A DNA stretch of 16,950 nucleotides, from contig JAPUHZ010000184.1 in assembly GCA_027297485.1 (NCBI GenBank), positions 1-16,950 of the forward strand. Reading direction: 5' to 3'. The DNA comes from Deltaproteobacteria bacterium. Lineage in GTDB: Bacteria; Desulfobacterota_B; Binatia; UBA9968. The position numbers were made by a program, and so were the translations under genes. The notes below the pieces were generated by a model, which saw nothing but the letters and a program-made list of their open reading frames with translations, searched no databases and had not been told where the DNA came from. This document shows, one piece after another, positions 8,758 through 15,261 of the stretch (within the stretch, counting starts at the first letter, position 1; every line of letters starts with the position of its first letter).

Positions 8758-8904
8758 CTATCTTTTGGCGGATGCCGATTCTTCGGCCTTGTAGGGGAAA
8801 ATCTTTTTGAGCATGAGAATAAGCAGGCTCAAGAGCCACAGAACCAGCATGGTACCTCCCATGCCGATCACGGCCACGGTCCAACCGAAGGTCCAGGTGT
8901 CCAT
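8758..8904 (-). CDS. Small membrane subunit, OadG/MmdD-like gamma subunit
   Basis: A short gene of 48 residues: MDTWTFGWTVAVIGMGGTML, then a continuous hydrophobic stretch (LVLWLLSLLILML), then a basic-polar tail (KKIFPYKAEESASAKR). One membrane helix near the N-terminus followed by a short cytoplasmic tail is the OadG/MmdD plan, in which this subunit holds the decarboxylase complex together. The position between biotin carrier and beta subunit is where this subunit is expected. The ribosome-binding site AAGGAGAAAG lies just upstream (8905-8916 region). It is clearly shorter than the roughly 80-115 residues of characterised gamma/delta subunits, with almost no soluble tail. Identity is inferred from topology and context, since sequence identity over so short a protein is weak. 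Confidence 0.8.
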   Translation of the reverse strand: MDTWTFGWTVAVIGMGGTMLVLWLLSLLILMLKKIFPYKAEESASAKR

Positions 8905-8942
8905 ATCTTTCTCCTTGTGAAGGGGTGTGCGGGAACGGTCTT

Positions 8943-9158
8943 TCAGTCGATCTCGGCCAAGGTCTCCTCTGCTTCGACTGCTTGTCCGGGTGAGACCTTG
9001 ATTTCTTTAAGGACTCCAGAGACGGGTGCCACAACGGGGATCTCCATCTTCATGGCCTCCATAACAATCACCACGTCGTCCTCTTCCACTCGATCTCCAA
9101 CTTTCTTTTCTATCTTTAATATCTTTCCAACCATAGGGGCTGTGACAGTGTTTGCCAA
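8943..9158 (-). CDS. Biotin carboxyl carrier protein of the decarboxylase (MmdC-like)
   Basis: A 71-residue biotinyl domain and nothing else. The biotin-acceptor lysine is K37 in VMEAMKMEIP, and the protein ends right after the last strand (VEAEETLAEID). Characterised MmdC proteins add an N-terminal extension and an Ala/Pro-rich linker, both missing here. It accepts the carboxyl group from the carboxyltransferase and carries it to the membrane subunit. The start is a TTG codon at 9156-9158, supported by AAAGGAGAT at 9164-9172 and by the lack of any upstream ATG in frame. It is the first gene of the operon; the gamma-like gene begins 38 bases later. A promoter can be read just upstream. Confidence 0.92.
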   Translation of the reverse strand: MANTVTAPMVGKILKIEKKVGDRVEEDDVVIVMEAMKMEIPVVAPVSGVLKEIKVSPGQAVEAEETLAEID

Positions 9159-9193
9159 GGCGAATCTCCTTTGAGAAATGGATTTCCTACCTT

Positions 9194-9222
9194 AATATAT
9201 CTCAGTAGGTCAATCATGTCAT
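9194..9222 (-). promoter_or_regulatory. Sigma-70-type promoter of the decarboxylase operon
   Basis: Read on the minus strand: ATGACA (9217-9222), 17-base spacer, TATATT (9194-9199). Each box matches the consensus at five of six positions. Transcription would start near 9187, giving a leader of about 30 bases before the TTG start at 9158. Confidence 0.55.
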
Positions 9223-9316
9223 TTAGTAGAGTTTCTGTCCTGTTGTCAATGCTCTGCCTTGCTTTTGTTCGTTTTTTGCTGTATGAAGCAGAAAAAGTCA
9301 ACTTTGGAGGATGAAG

Positions 9317-10411
9317 ATGGCCAAGCCTGCGGCGCAATTCGAAAATGTCATGGACAATGTCCCCTATTACGAAAAGTGGCAAAAGGGAGAGGGGATACCC
9401 ATCATCAAAACCTTTTTTGTTCAGGACTTGAAGAAGATTCAACTGTCTCGCTGGGACAGGGTCGGAGGAGACGGCGCCTTCATCAACATGGAAGGCGCGG
9501 AAGGGGCAACAGGCGCCTATGTGTGCGAGATCCCCGCGGAAAAGAGCCTGAATCCTCAGAGACATCTCTACGAAGACATGATCTACGTTCTCAAGGGGCG
9601 GGGCGCAACGACCATTTGGAACGACAATGGAGCGAAACAAACCTTCGAATGGCAGGAGGGAAGCCTCTTCGCACTGCCGCTCAATGCCTGGCACCAGCAC
9701 TTTAACGGCCAGGGAAACGAACCGGCCCGATTCTTCTCCGTCAACAGCATGCCGATCGTCTTTAACCTCTTCCACAATGCAGATTTCATCTTCAACACCC
9801 CTTGTGATTTCATGGAGCGCTTCAACGGCGAGCCCGATTACTTCAGCGGCAAGGGGAAAGCCCATCCCGGCCGTATCTGGGACACCAACTTTATCGCCGA
9901 CGCGCGCAATTTCAAACTCGAGGAGTGGAAAGAACGCGGCGGAGGGGGGACCAATGTGATGTTGGAGATGGCTAACGGATCGATGGCCGCTCATATTTCG
10001 GAGTTTACTGTTGGGACCTACAAAAAAGGCCATCGGCACGGGCCGGGCTTCAACGTCATCATCATCAAGGGAAAAGGCTTCTCTCTTTTCTGGAGAGAAG
10101 GAGAGCCGATCAAACGCTACGATTGGCAGGATGGCAGCGTCTTCACGCCGCCGGCGATGATGTTTCACCAGCACTTCAACATCGGCGCCACACCGGCCCG
10201 CTATCTGCCCCCACGTTTGGGGAGTATTAAATACAGCCTGGGGGAGGGTTTTGGAGATATTTCCAAAGTGGATAAGGATGTCAAGGCAGGTGGCAATCAA
10301 ATCGAATATTACGACGAAGACCCATCCATCAGGAAGATGTTTGAGGAGGAACTGGCTATATCGGGAACTCAAAGCCGTATGAATCCGGATCTGTATAAAA
10401 AGAAAAGTTAG
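9317..10411 (+). CDS. Two-domain cupin protein of unknown function
   Basis: A 364-residue soluble protein with two cupin barrels. The first contains RHLYEDMIYVLKGRG (82-96) and GSLFALPLNAWHQHFN (115-130). The second contains GHRHGPGFNVIIIKGKG (238-254) and GSVFTPPAMMFHQHFN (273-288). Candidate metal ligands in the second barrel are H239, H241 and H284 or H286. The first barrel has only H83 at the HxH position (Q-R-H), so its site may be incomplete. Gentisate-dioxygenase-like bicupins are the nearest general model, but I do not recognise the substrate. I prefer ATG 9317 to ATG 9311 because GGAGG at 9306-9310 is six bases from the former and touches the latter. It stands alone, divergent from the decarboxylase operon, and may be transcribed from the shared 160-base gap. 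Confidence 0.85.
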   Translation: MAKPAAQFENVMDNVPYYEKWQKGEGIPIIKTFFVQDLKKIQLSRWDRVGGDGAFINMEGAEGATGAYVCEIPAEKSLNPQRHLYEDMIYVLKGRGATTIWNDNGAKQTFEWQEGSLFALPLNAWHQHFNGQGNEPARFFSVNSMPIVFNLFHNADFIFNTPCDFMERFNGEPDYFSGKGKAHPGRIWDTNFIADARNFKLEEWKERGGGGTNVMLEMANGSMAAHISEFTVGTYKKGHRHGPGFNVIIIKGKGFSLFWREGEPIKRYDWQDGSVFTPPAMMFHQHFNIGATPARYLPPRLGSIKYSLGEGFGDISKVDKDVKAGGNQIEYYDEDPSIRKMFEEELAISGTQSRMNPDLYKKKS

Positions 10412-10653
10412 GGCTAACCATCATCGAGCCCCAGACGCGCTGATAGGAGCATACTTTTTCCCGCTCGCTATATGCTTATATTTCGTGCCGGTTCGGGATA
10501 AGCGACCACAGTTTTTATCGAAGCCCACTTTCTTCTCTCTCTTGACAGTTCCACCTATCCCATCTCTTAGATTCATTCGGGACATAAGCTAATAGAAAAG
10601 AAGGTTTGAGGGCGTAACTCCTGATATGGTAAAGAGGGTATGAGGAGTCAACT
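10412..10653. other. Intergenic region between cupin and SH3 gene
   Basis: No gene is visible. A TTGACA at 10542-10547 could be the -35 box of a promoter for the SH3-plsY pair, but no good -10 follows at 16-18 bases. GGGCT and AGCCC after the cupin stop could form a 5-bp stem with a long loop and no T-run, too weak to call a terminator. Confidence 0.35.
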
Positions 10654-11193
10654 ATGAGGCCTGCTCTTCTCTCTTTCACCCTCTTGTTGCTTGTCCTCCT
10701 GCCCGGAGACGCCACGGCAGAGGCAATGGGCGAGAGAGGGGCAATCCAGGGGGAGAGTTATGTCAATCTGCGTTCTGGGCCTGGCCTTAGTCGTCCGTCC
10801 AGAGCTGTTCTTAGGAAGGGGGTGGAGGTCACGGTCGAGAGGGAGGAAAGGGGTTGGTACCTCGTCTCTTTATCGGATGGTAGGAGCGGATACGTCTACA
10901 AGCCATTTGTTCGTCTCCTGGGAGGGGAGGAGATAAAGGCAGCCCTGGAAGGGGCCGGTGCCGAACGGGTTGTCGAAAGAGAAAAAGATTCGCCGCGCTC
11001 GTCTCCCAAACGGGTAGAGAGACAGCCCTCTAAGGGTAAGCCACTGCCGATCATCACAGTGCTTGAGGGAAAGGAGCGGGAAATTCTTTTATGGTTTGTG
11101 GTGGCCCTCTGCATTTTTATTGTTGGCTGGATCTGTGGGGGAAACTACTATTTGCGCCGTGATCGGATTAAAAGGACCAAGCTCCGCTTCTAA
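10654..11193 (+). CDS. SH3-domain protein with signal peptide and C-terminal membrane anchor
   Basis: A 179-residue envelope protein. Residues 1-22 are a signal peptide (cleavage likely after ATA). A bacterial SH3 domain spans about 28-92, with the typical VNLRSGPGLS, GVEVTVEREERGWYLVSL and GYVYKPFV segments. A polar, charged linker follows (95-140), then a single membrane helix (about 145-168) and a basic tail ending RRDRIKRTKLRF. This order resembles the SH3-and-anchor (YgiM/TIGR04211) proteins, except that the linker here shows no coiled coil. The SH3 domain would face the periplasm and may bind cell-wall material or a protein partner. Start chosen by GAGGAG at 10642-10647. PlsY follows after 17 bases, so the two are probably co-transcribed. 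Confidence 0.8.
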   Translation: MRPALLSFTLLLLVLLPGDATAEAMGERGAIQGESYVNLRSGPGLSRPSRAVLRKGVEVTVEREERGWYLVSLSDGRSGYVYKPFVRLLGGEEIKAALEGAGAERVVEREKDSPRSSPKRVERQPSKGKPLPIITVLEGKEREILLWFVVALCIFIVGWICGGNYYLRRDRIKRTKLRF

Positions 11194-11210
11194 ACATTCC
11201 GGCTGCACTG

Positions 11211-11792
11211 ATGGACACTTTGTTCATGGTTGTTTTTGCCTACCTTCTCGGTTCCGTCCCGACAGGTTTCCTTTTAGGATCTCTTTCCGGAGTCGATGTG
11301 CGCGAGACTGGCAGCGGGAATGTCGGCGCCACCAATGTGGCTAGGGTTGTGGGCAGAGGGCAGGGTTTTATTACTCTCGTAGGGGATGTGGCGAAAGGGT
11401 TTATCCCGGCTTTTTTGTCCCTTCATCTAGGCTTTAGCTTTGCCATAGCAAGCCTCGTAGCCTTGGCAGCTTTTATAGGCCACCTCTATCCTGTGTTTTT
11501 GAAATTTCAAGGAGGAAAGGGGGTCGCGATCGCCTTGGGGATCTTTTTAAGCCTTGCACCTATGGCCACTTTAGTTCTCATCTTTGTTTTTTGCTTCGTT
11601 GCCATGGTGAGTCGAGTAGTTTCCCTTGCCTCTCTAGTCGCAGTCGGCCTAGCTCCGATTGCCTTCTGGTTTTTTTCCTATTCACCCTTTCTGATATGGC
11701 TGGGCCTTCTCATTGGCCTATTGATTATAGTTCGCCATCGGGAGAATATTCAGCGCCTGATCTCAGGTGTGGAACCGAGATTTAAGCTCTAA
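11211..11792 (+). CDS. plsY: Acyl-phosphate:glycerol-3-phosphate acyltransferase
   Basis: PlsY makes lysophosphatidic acid from acyl phosphate and glycerol 3-phosphate at the inner membrane, the first acylation step of phospholipid synthesis. The protein has 193 residues, the normal length, with several membrane helices. The three family motifs are visible: GSVPTGFLLG followed by ETGSGNVGATNVAR, then GHLYPVFLKFQGGKGVA, and finally RHRENIQRLISGVEPRF at the C-terminus. No clear ribosome-binding site precedes ATG 11211; ATG 11226 in the same frame is a less likely start because it would cut into the first helix. Its stop codon overlaps the stop of the convergent OmpA lipoprotein gene by four bases, leaving no room for a terminator between them. 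Confidence 0.95.
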   Translation: MDTLFMVVFAYLLGSVPTGFLLGSLSGVDVRETGSGNVGATNVARVVGRGQGFITLVGDVAKGFIPAFLSLHLGFSFAIASLVALAAFIGHLYPVFLKFQGGKGVAIALGIFLSLAPMATLVLIFVFCFVAMVSRVVSLASLVAVGLAPIAFWFFSYSPFLIWLGLLIGLLIIVRHRENIQRLISGVEPRFKL

Positions 11793-12502
11793 TTCTCTAT
11801 AATGACTTCGACCCGGCGGTTTTTACGCCGCCCTTCTTCCGTTTCGTTGGAGTGCGTAGGAAAGCGGGTTCCAAAGCCCCTTGAGGTGACGCGGTCTCTG
11901 TTGACACCTTCTATTTTCAAGGAGTTGGCCACGGCTTGAGCCCGTCTTTCGGAGAGGCGTTGATTGTAAGCCTCTTGATCCGCCCTTTCTCTGCTGGCAT
12001 GTCCCTCGACAGAGATCCTTCTGCGGGGGGCCTGTCGGTTCACAATGGCGGCAATCTGCTTTACTTGCTCCCTTCCGTCGAGGGTGAGATTAGCGCTCCC
12101 GAACTGGAAGACCACCTGGGGGATGTTAATAGTCACCCCTCGCTCGGTTTCATGGGCCTCAATGTTGCGCCGTTTTAGCTCTTCGATAAGGGCCCGGTTC
12201 CTCTCAAGCTCTCGCTTCTGCTCGTCCAGCTTGGCCTGTTGTTCCTGCTGTCTTTGCTCCCGGCCTTGGAGCTGATCTCCAATAAGGGCGCCGGTGCCGA
12301 GGCCGAGTGCGCCACCGATGGCAGCCCCTGCACCAGGATGACCTACGGCACTACCGATAATGCCACCCACAGCGGCCCCTCCCAAGGCCCCGATTCCTGC
12401 CCCTTTTTCCCGGGTGGTTAACGGGGCGGAACAACCTACAAATAAGGCAACCACCGAGATCACCAGGAACCCTGTAAGAAAAATCTTCACTCTTTCATCC
12501 AT
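11789..12502 (-). CDS. Glycine-zipper lipoprotein with C-terminal OmpA domain
   Basis: A 237-residue outer-membrane lipoprotein. The signal peptide ends in the lipobox FVGC with acyl-Cys24. Residues about 31-80 are a glycine zipper rich in GxxxG (GAGIGALGGAAVGGIIGSAVG). A charged coiled coil (85-113) leads into an OmpA-like peptidoglycan-binding domain (about 120-237) with SVEGHASRERADQEAYNQRL and NRRVEVII. The general plan matches YiaD-type envelope proteins that tie the outer membrane to the wall. The ribosome-binding site GGAGGG lies 8 bases before ATG 12502. It is the last gene of a three-gene operon of paralogues. Its zipper region is nearly identical to that of the first gene: 17 base differences over 170, only 2 of them changing residues. 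Confidence 0.92.
   Translation of the reverse strand: MDERVKIFLTGFLVISVVALFVGCSAPLTTREKGAGIGALGGAAVGGIIGSAVGHPGAGAAIGGALGLGTGALIGDQLQGREQRQQEQQAKLDEQKRELERNRALIEELKRRNIEAHETERGVTINIPQVVFQFGSANLTLDGREQVKQIAAIVNRQAPRRRISVEGHASRERADQEAYNQRLSERRAQAVANSLKIEGVNRDRVTSRGFGTRFPTHSNETEEGRRKNRRVEVIIEN
12268..12437 (-). repeat. Glycine-zipper coding repeat shared with 13017-13186
   Basis: These 170 bases match 13017-13186 without a gap at 153 positions (90%). The encoded segment, from the lipobox Cys through the zipper to GDQLQ, differs at just two residues (V/L and V/I). The middle paralogue at 12524-12865 is more distant in the same region. Confidence 0.9.
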
Positions 12503-12523
12503 ACCAAAAACCCTCCGCCGTGA

Positions 12524-12865
12524 CTAATACTCCCCCCGCTGCCGCCTCAAGCGTTCATTCTCTCTTCTGAGCCGTTCCATCTCTGCCTGATTTTGTTCAA
12601 TCTGCTGATGCTGTTCCTGCCGCCTTTGCTCCCGACCCATAAGCTGGTCGCCGATCAAGGCGCCACCGATGAGTCCTATAGGCCCGCCGATGAGGGCTCC
12701 GGCAGCGGCGTGGCCAACGGTGCTGCCAATGATGGCCCCTGTACCCGCCCCTAATCCGGCGCCAAGGAGCCCACCTTTTTCCCTAGTAGTGAGGGGGGTG
12801 GAACATCCGGCAAAAGTCACACTCAGGAAAACGATCGTGAAGATCATTAAAGTTCGTTGACCCAT
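12524..12865 (-). CDS. Glycine-zipper lipoprotein (paralogue 2)
   Basis: A 113-residue lipoprotein. The signal peptide ends in FAGC with acyl-Cys21, followed by the family signature STPLTTREKGG, then a glycine zipper (GLLGAGLGAGTGAIIGSTVG and IGGPIGLIGGALIGDQLMG), and a C-terminal charged helix rich in Gln, Glu and Arg (about 74-113) likely to form a coiled coil. There is no OmpA domain. A strong ribosome-binding site AAAGGAGGT precedes ATG 12865. It lies 38 bases after the first paralogue and 21 bases before the OmpA fusion, so it is part of the same operon. Function is unknown; glycine-zipper lipoproteins of this kind are thought to sit at the outer membrane and oligomerise. Confidence 0.85.
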   Translation of the reverse strand: MGQRTLMIFTIVFLSVTFAGCSTPLTTREKGGLLGAGLGAGTGAIIGSTVGHAAAGALIGGPIGLIGGALIGDQLMGREQRRQEQHQQIEQNQAEMERLRRENERLRRQRGEY

Positions 12866-12903
12866 TCAGGTACCTCCTTTAAAAATTTAGCCCAGGGCAA
12901 GCG

Positions 12904-13239
12904 TTAGTACTCGCTCTGTTTTTTTAACCTCTCAAGTTCTCTTCTCTGACGTTCCAGTTCGGCCCGATTTTGTTCCAGCTCTCGTTGCTGTTGCTCCTGT
13001 GCTTGCTCCTGGCCCTGGAGCTGATCTCCAATGAGGGCACCGGTGCCGAGACCAAGTGCGCCTCCGATAGCAGCCCCTGCGCCCGGATGACCTATGGCAC
13101 TACCGATAATGCCACCCAAGGCAGCCCCTCCCAGGGCCCCGATTCCTGCCCCTTTTTCCCGTGTGGTTAATGGGGCGGAGCAGCCTAGAAATCCGGCTAC
13201 CAATAATAGAACTACAAAAGTCATAAGCACGCGTTTCAT
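12904..13239 (-). CDS. Glycine-zipper lipoprotein (paralogue 1)
   Basis: A 111-residue lipoprotein with signal peptide ending FLGC (acyl-Cys20), the signature SAPLTTREKGAGIGALGG, a glycine zipper, and a C-terminal Gln/Glu/Arg coiled-coil tail ending KKQSEY. I start it at ATG 13237-13239, directly behind AAAAAGGAGG. A longer frame opening at 13317 would add 26 residues without a signal peptide at the front and would begin inside the promoter. The zipper is almost the same as that of the OmpA fusion gene. It looks like the OmpA protein without its wall-binding domain, so the two may form mixed oligomers; that is inference. It is the first gene of the three-gene operon. Confidence 0.88.
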   Translation of the reverse strand: MKRVLMTFVVLLLVAGFLGCSAPLTTREKGAGIGALGGAALGGIIGSAIGHPGAGAAIGGALGLGTGALIGDQLQGQEQAQEQQQRELEQNRAELERQRRELERLKKQSEY

Positions 13240-13288
13240 AAATCCTCCTTTTTCCCTGCCCGTTTCTATGCTAAAGAAACCACAAGTG

Positions 13289-13317
13289 ATTTTACCAAAC
13301 TCATATTGTTCCTTCAA
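13289..13317 (-). promoter_or_regulatory. Promoter of the lipoprotein operon
   Basis: On the minus strand: TTGAAG (13312-13317), 17-base spacer, TAAAAT (13289-13294). Transcription would begin near 13282, giving a leader of about 43 bases before ATG 13239. This also supports the short start of that gene. Confidence 0.5.
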
Positions 13318-13405
13318 GCTAATAATAACCGCCCTGTTGTAGCAAGGATTTTTTACGTTTACGTGCCAGGAACAGAGAGCATCTCCAGTTTTTTACATCC
13401 TGCTA

Positions 13406-13435
13406 TTGACAACGTAGACTTTAGAAGTCTATAAT
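13406..13435 (+). promoter_or_regulatory. Consensus sigma-70 promoter of the mrp operon with embedded operator-like dyad
   Basis: TTGACA (13406-13411) and TATAAT (13430-13435), both perfect, are separated by 18 bases. A perfect inverted repeat TAGACTT-TAG-AAGTCTA (13415-13431) fills most of the spacer and covers the first two bases of the -10 box. A repressor bound there would block polymerase, so this strong promoter is probably regulated. The regulator is unknown; iron-sulfur sensing Rrf2 proteins are one candidate class given the genes controlled. Confidence 0.75.
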
Positions 13436-13526
13436 TTCTGAGTTAAAGATAACTGCCGTGAGAAGGTAAATATGAGAGGCAGAGCGGGAGTTTAAATTTC
13501 TTTTGACCGAAACAGGAAGGGGAGTG

Positions 13527-14627
13527 ATGGCAACAGCAATTAAGGACATCGTTCTTGAGGCACTGAAGAAAGTGCAAGACCCAGAGATTCACCGCGATAT
13601 TGTGAGCCTTGGCATGGTCAAGAACATCGAGGTAGCGGGAGGCAAGGTAGCCATTACCGTTGAGCTGACTACCCCGGCCTGTCCCCTGAAAGAGAAGATC
13701 CAAGATGACTGCAAAAAGGCATTGGCCGGAATAGAGGGGATCACATCTGTTGAAATATCCTTTGGGGCCCAGGTCCGTGGTAGCAAGTCGGGTGGAGGCA
13801 AAACCGACTTGCTGCCTACTGTGAAGAATGTGGTCCTTGTGGCCGCAGGCAAGGGAGGGGTGGGGAAATCCACGGTGGCAACAAACCTGGCTGTCGCTCT
13901 GAAAATGCACGGGGCCGCCACTGGTCTCCTGGACGCGGACATCTATGGTCCTTCCATACCGATGATGATGGGTGTAAAGGAAGAACCCAGCAAAGTGCCC
14001 GTGAATGGCGGCTTTAAGCTTGGGCCGCCGATAGCTCACAACCTGCCCGTCATGTCGATCGGATTTTTCCTCGATCCGGAACAGGCAGTAATCTGGCGCG
14101 GACCGATGTTGGGAAAGGCTCTACACCAGTTGATGGCGGACGTCTATTGGGGTGATCTGGACTATCTCGTCGTCGACATGCCTCCTGGGACAGGCGATGT
14201 GCAGATCACTTTTTCTCAGCAGCTCAAGGTCAGCGGCGCGGTTCTTGTGGCTACCCCCCAGGACGTTGCCCTTGCGGATGTGATTCGGGCCAAGAACATG
14301 TTCGACAAGGTCATGATTCCTATCGTCGGGATGATCGAGAACATGAGCTATTTTATTTGTGATGGGTGCAACAAGAGGCATGAAATCTTTTCTCGCGGGG
14401 GGGCTGAGCGCGCTGCCGAGCGCTTCAAGATCCCCTTTTTAGGTGAGGTCCCCATCACCTCTTCCATCCGAGAGTGGGGAGATAAGGGGGTCCCGATTTT
14501 GGTCAAGGAACCAGAATCCGAGGTCGGCAAGATTTTCTTGGAGATCGCATCCAAACTGGCCGGTCAACTCTCCGTGGTCTCTGAGACAGTAAAGCGGGCC
14601 CAGCCCCTGAAGATTGTGTCGAGTTGA
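13527..14627 (+). CDS. mrp: Mrp/ApbC iron-sulfur carrier ATPase with N-terminal DUF59 domain
   Basis: A 366-residue cytoplasmic P-loop ATPase that binds a [4Fe-4S] cluster and hands it to apo-proteins. Residues 1 to about 76 form a MIP18/DUF59 domain (DPEIHRDIVSLGMV; Cys52 in TPACPL). The ATPase domain has the deviant Walker A GKGGVGKST (108-116), LLDADIYGPSIP, the Walker B-like DYLVVDMPPGTGD, and the cluster-binding pair Cys278 and Cys281 in CDGCNKRHEIF. Length and order match bacterial Mrp. I start at ATG 13527, behind GGAAGGGGAG; an upstream TTG at 13503 is unsupported. A consensus promoter lies 90 bases upstream, and a stand-alone DUF59 gene follows after 45 bases, so both domains of the cluster-delivery pathway are made together. 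Confidence 0.94.
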   Translation: MATAIKDIVLEALKKVQDPEIHRDIVSLGMVKNIEVAGGKVAITVELTTPACPLKEKIQDDCKKALAGIEGITSVEISFGAQVRGSKSGGGKTDLLPTVKNVVLVAAGKGGVGKSTVATNLAVALKMHGAATGLLDADIYGPSIPMMMGVKEEPSKVPVNGGFKLGPPIAHNLPVMSIGFFLDPEQAVIWRGPMLGKALHQLMADVYWGDLDYLVVDMPPGTGDVQITFSQQLKVSGAVLVATPQDVALADVIRAKNMFDKVMIPIVGMIENMSYFICDGCNKRHEIFSRGGAERAAERFKIPFLGEVPITSSIREWGDKGVPILVKEPESEVGKIFLEIASKLAGQLSVVSETVKRAQPLKIVSS

Positions 14628-14672
14628 CGGAGTAACAAAGGATGGGTTAGAGGAAGGAAAGGAGTGACGGAA

Positions 14673-14972
14673 ATGGCAACCAAGGAACAGATTTACGAAG
14701 TGCTTCACGCCTGCTATGACCCGGAAATCCCGGTTGACATCGTGAATCTCGGTTTGGTTTATGACGTCGAAGTCAACGGGGACAAGGTGGCTGTTAAAAT
14801 GACCTTAACGGCGCCGGGATGCGGTATGGGGGGGATGATCACCTCTGATGCGCAGCAGAAAATCCTTGACCTTCCCGACGTGAAAGAGGCCAGTGTGGAT
14901 CTCGTCTGGGAGCCTCCGTGGGATCCCAGCATGATGAGCGCAGAGGCCAAACAGAAGCTGGGTGTCGGCTAG
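14673..14972 (+). CDS. Stand-alone MIP18/DUF59 protein, SufT-like iron-sulfur maturation factor
   Basis: A 99-residue DUF59 protein related to the N-terminal domain of the upstream Mrp (DPEIPVDIVNLGLVYDVEV here, DPEIHRDIVSLGMVKNIEV there). Cys50 sits in TAPGCGMGG, the conserved reactive position of SufT and PaaD-type proteins. The C-terminus has the WEPPWDPSMMSAEAKQKLG signature common in stand-alone members. These proteins help insert iron-sulfur clusters into target enzymes. Start chosen at ATG 14673, eight bases after AGGAG; the GTG at 14664 overlaps that site. Its stop codon overlaps the stop of the convergent ferredoxin-like gene by four bases. Confidence 0.92.
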   Translation: MATKEQIYEVLHACYDPEIPVDIVNLGLVYDVEVNGDKVAVKMTLTAPGCGMGGMITSDAQQKILDLPDVKEASVDLVWEPPWDPSMMSAEAKQKLGVG

Positions 14973-15247
14973 GAAATTTCTACAATCACATCTCCTAGGA
15001 TGCGGGCCACGCATCCCAGGCGATCATCCGGGCCGGCATTCATCATTGTCAAGGTCATCTCCTCGTTCTCGTTTTTTTCACTTAGGTTCTCCTGGCCAGC
15101 CAAGATCTTTACCCGGTCGGTGCCGCAGATCGCTTCGGTACAATCATGGGGGATATGGAGACCGTTTCGGATTGCAGCCGTAAGGATGGTTGTCCCCTCC
15201 ATTACCTCAAAGCTCCGACCGGAAGGCATAAAAGTGACCTTGAGCAT
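14969..15247 (-). CDS. [2Fe-2S] ferredoxin-like protein with Asp replacing the third ligand Cys
   Basis: A 92-residue plant/adrenodoxin-type ferredoxin fold: a beta-grasp start (LKVTFMPSGRSFEVMEGTTIL), helix TAAIRNGLHIPH, then the cluster loop DCTEAICGTDRVKILAG and the final ligand segment RLGCVARI. Cys36, Cys41 and Cys79 occupy three of the four ligand positions. The position of the third ligand in the usual CxxxxCxxC loop is Asp44 (codon GAC at 15116-15118). The protein may therefore carry an Asp-ligated or altered cluster, or none. It is 14 bases downstream of the IspH-like gene with no ribosome-binding site of its own, so translation is probably coupled. That makes it a natural candidate electron donor for that protein, which is inference from position. 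Confidence 0.85.
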   Translation of the reverse strand: MLKVTFMPSGRSFEVMEGTTILTAAIRNGLHIPHDCTEAICGTDRVKILAGQENLSEKNENEEMTLTMMNAGPDDRLGCVARILGDVIVEIS

Positions 15248-15261
15248 GGAAACTGGAAAAT

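Noticed and set aside
9259..9287. Possible cupin promoter TTGCTT, 17 bases, TATGAA
   Set aside because: Both boxes are poor matches, so I do not list it as a feature.
9116..10372. A 418-codon open frame on the minus strand covering the whole cupin gene
   Set aside because: It is a shadow of the cupin gene: it shows no recognisable domain, overlaps the biotin carrier start and promoter, and the plus-strand frame has clear cupin motifs and a good ribosome-binding site.
13240..13317. Longer N-terminus for glycine-zipper paralogue 1
   Set aside because: The extension would hide the signal peptide and would start inside the -35 box; ATG 13239 has a near-perfect ribosome-binding site.
13472..13495. 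Seven-codon leader frame (MRGRAGV) in the mrp leader
   Set aside because: Too short to judge; no terminator or codon bias suggests an attenuator.
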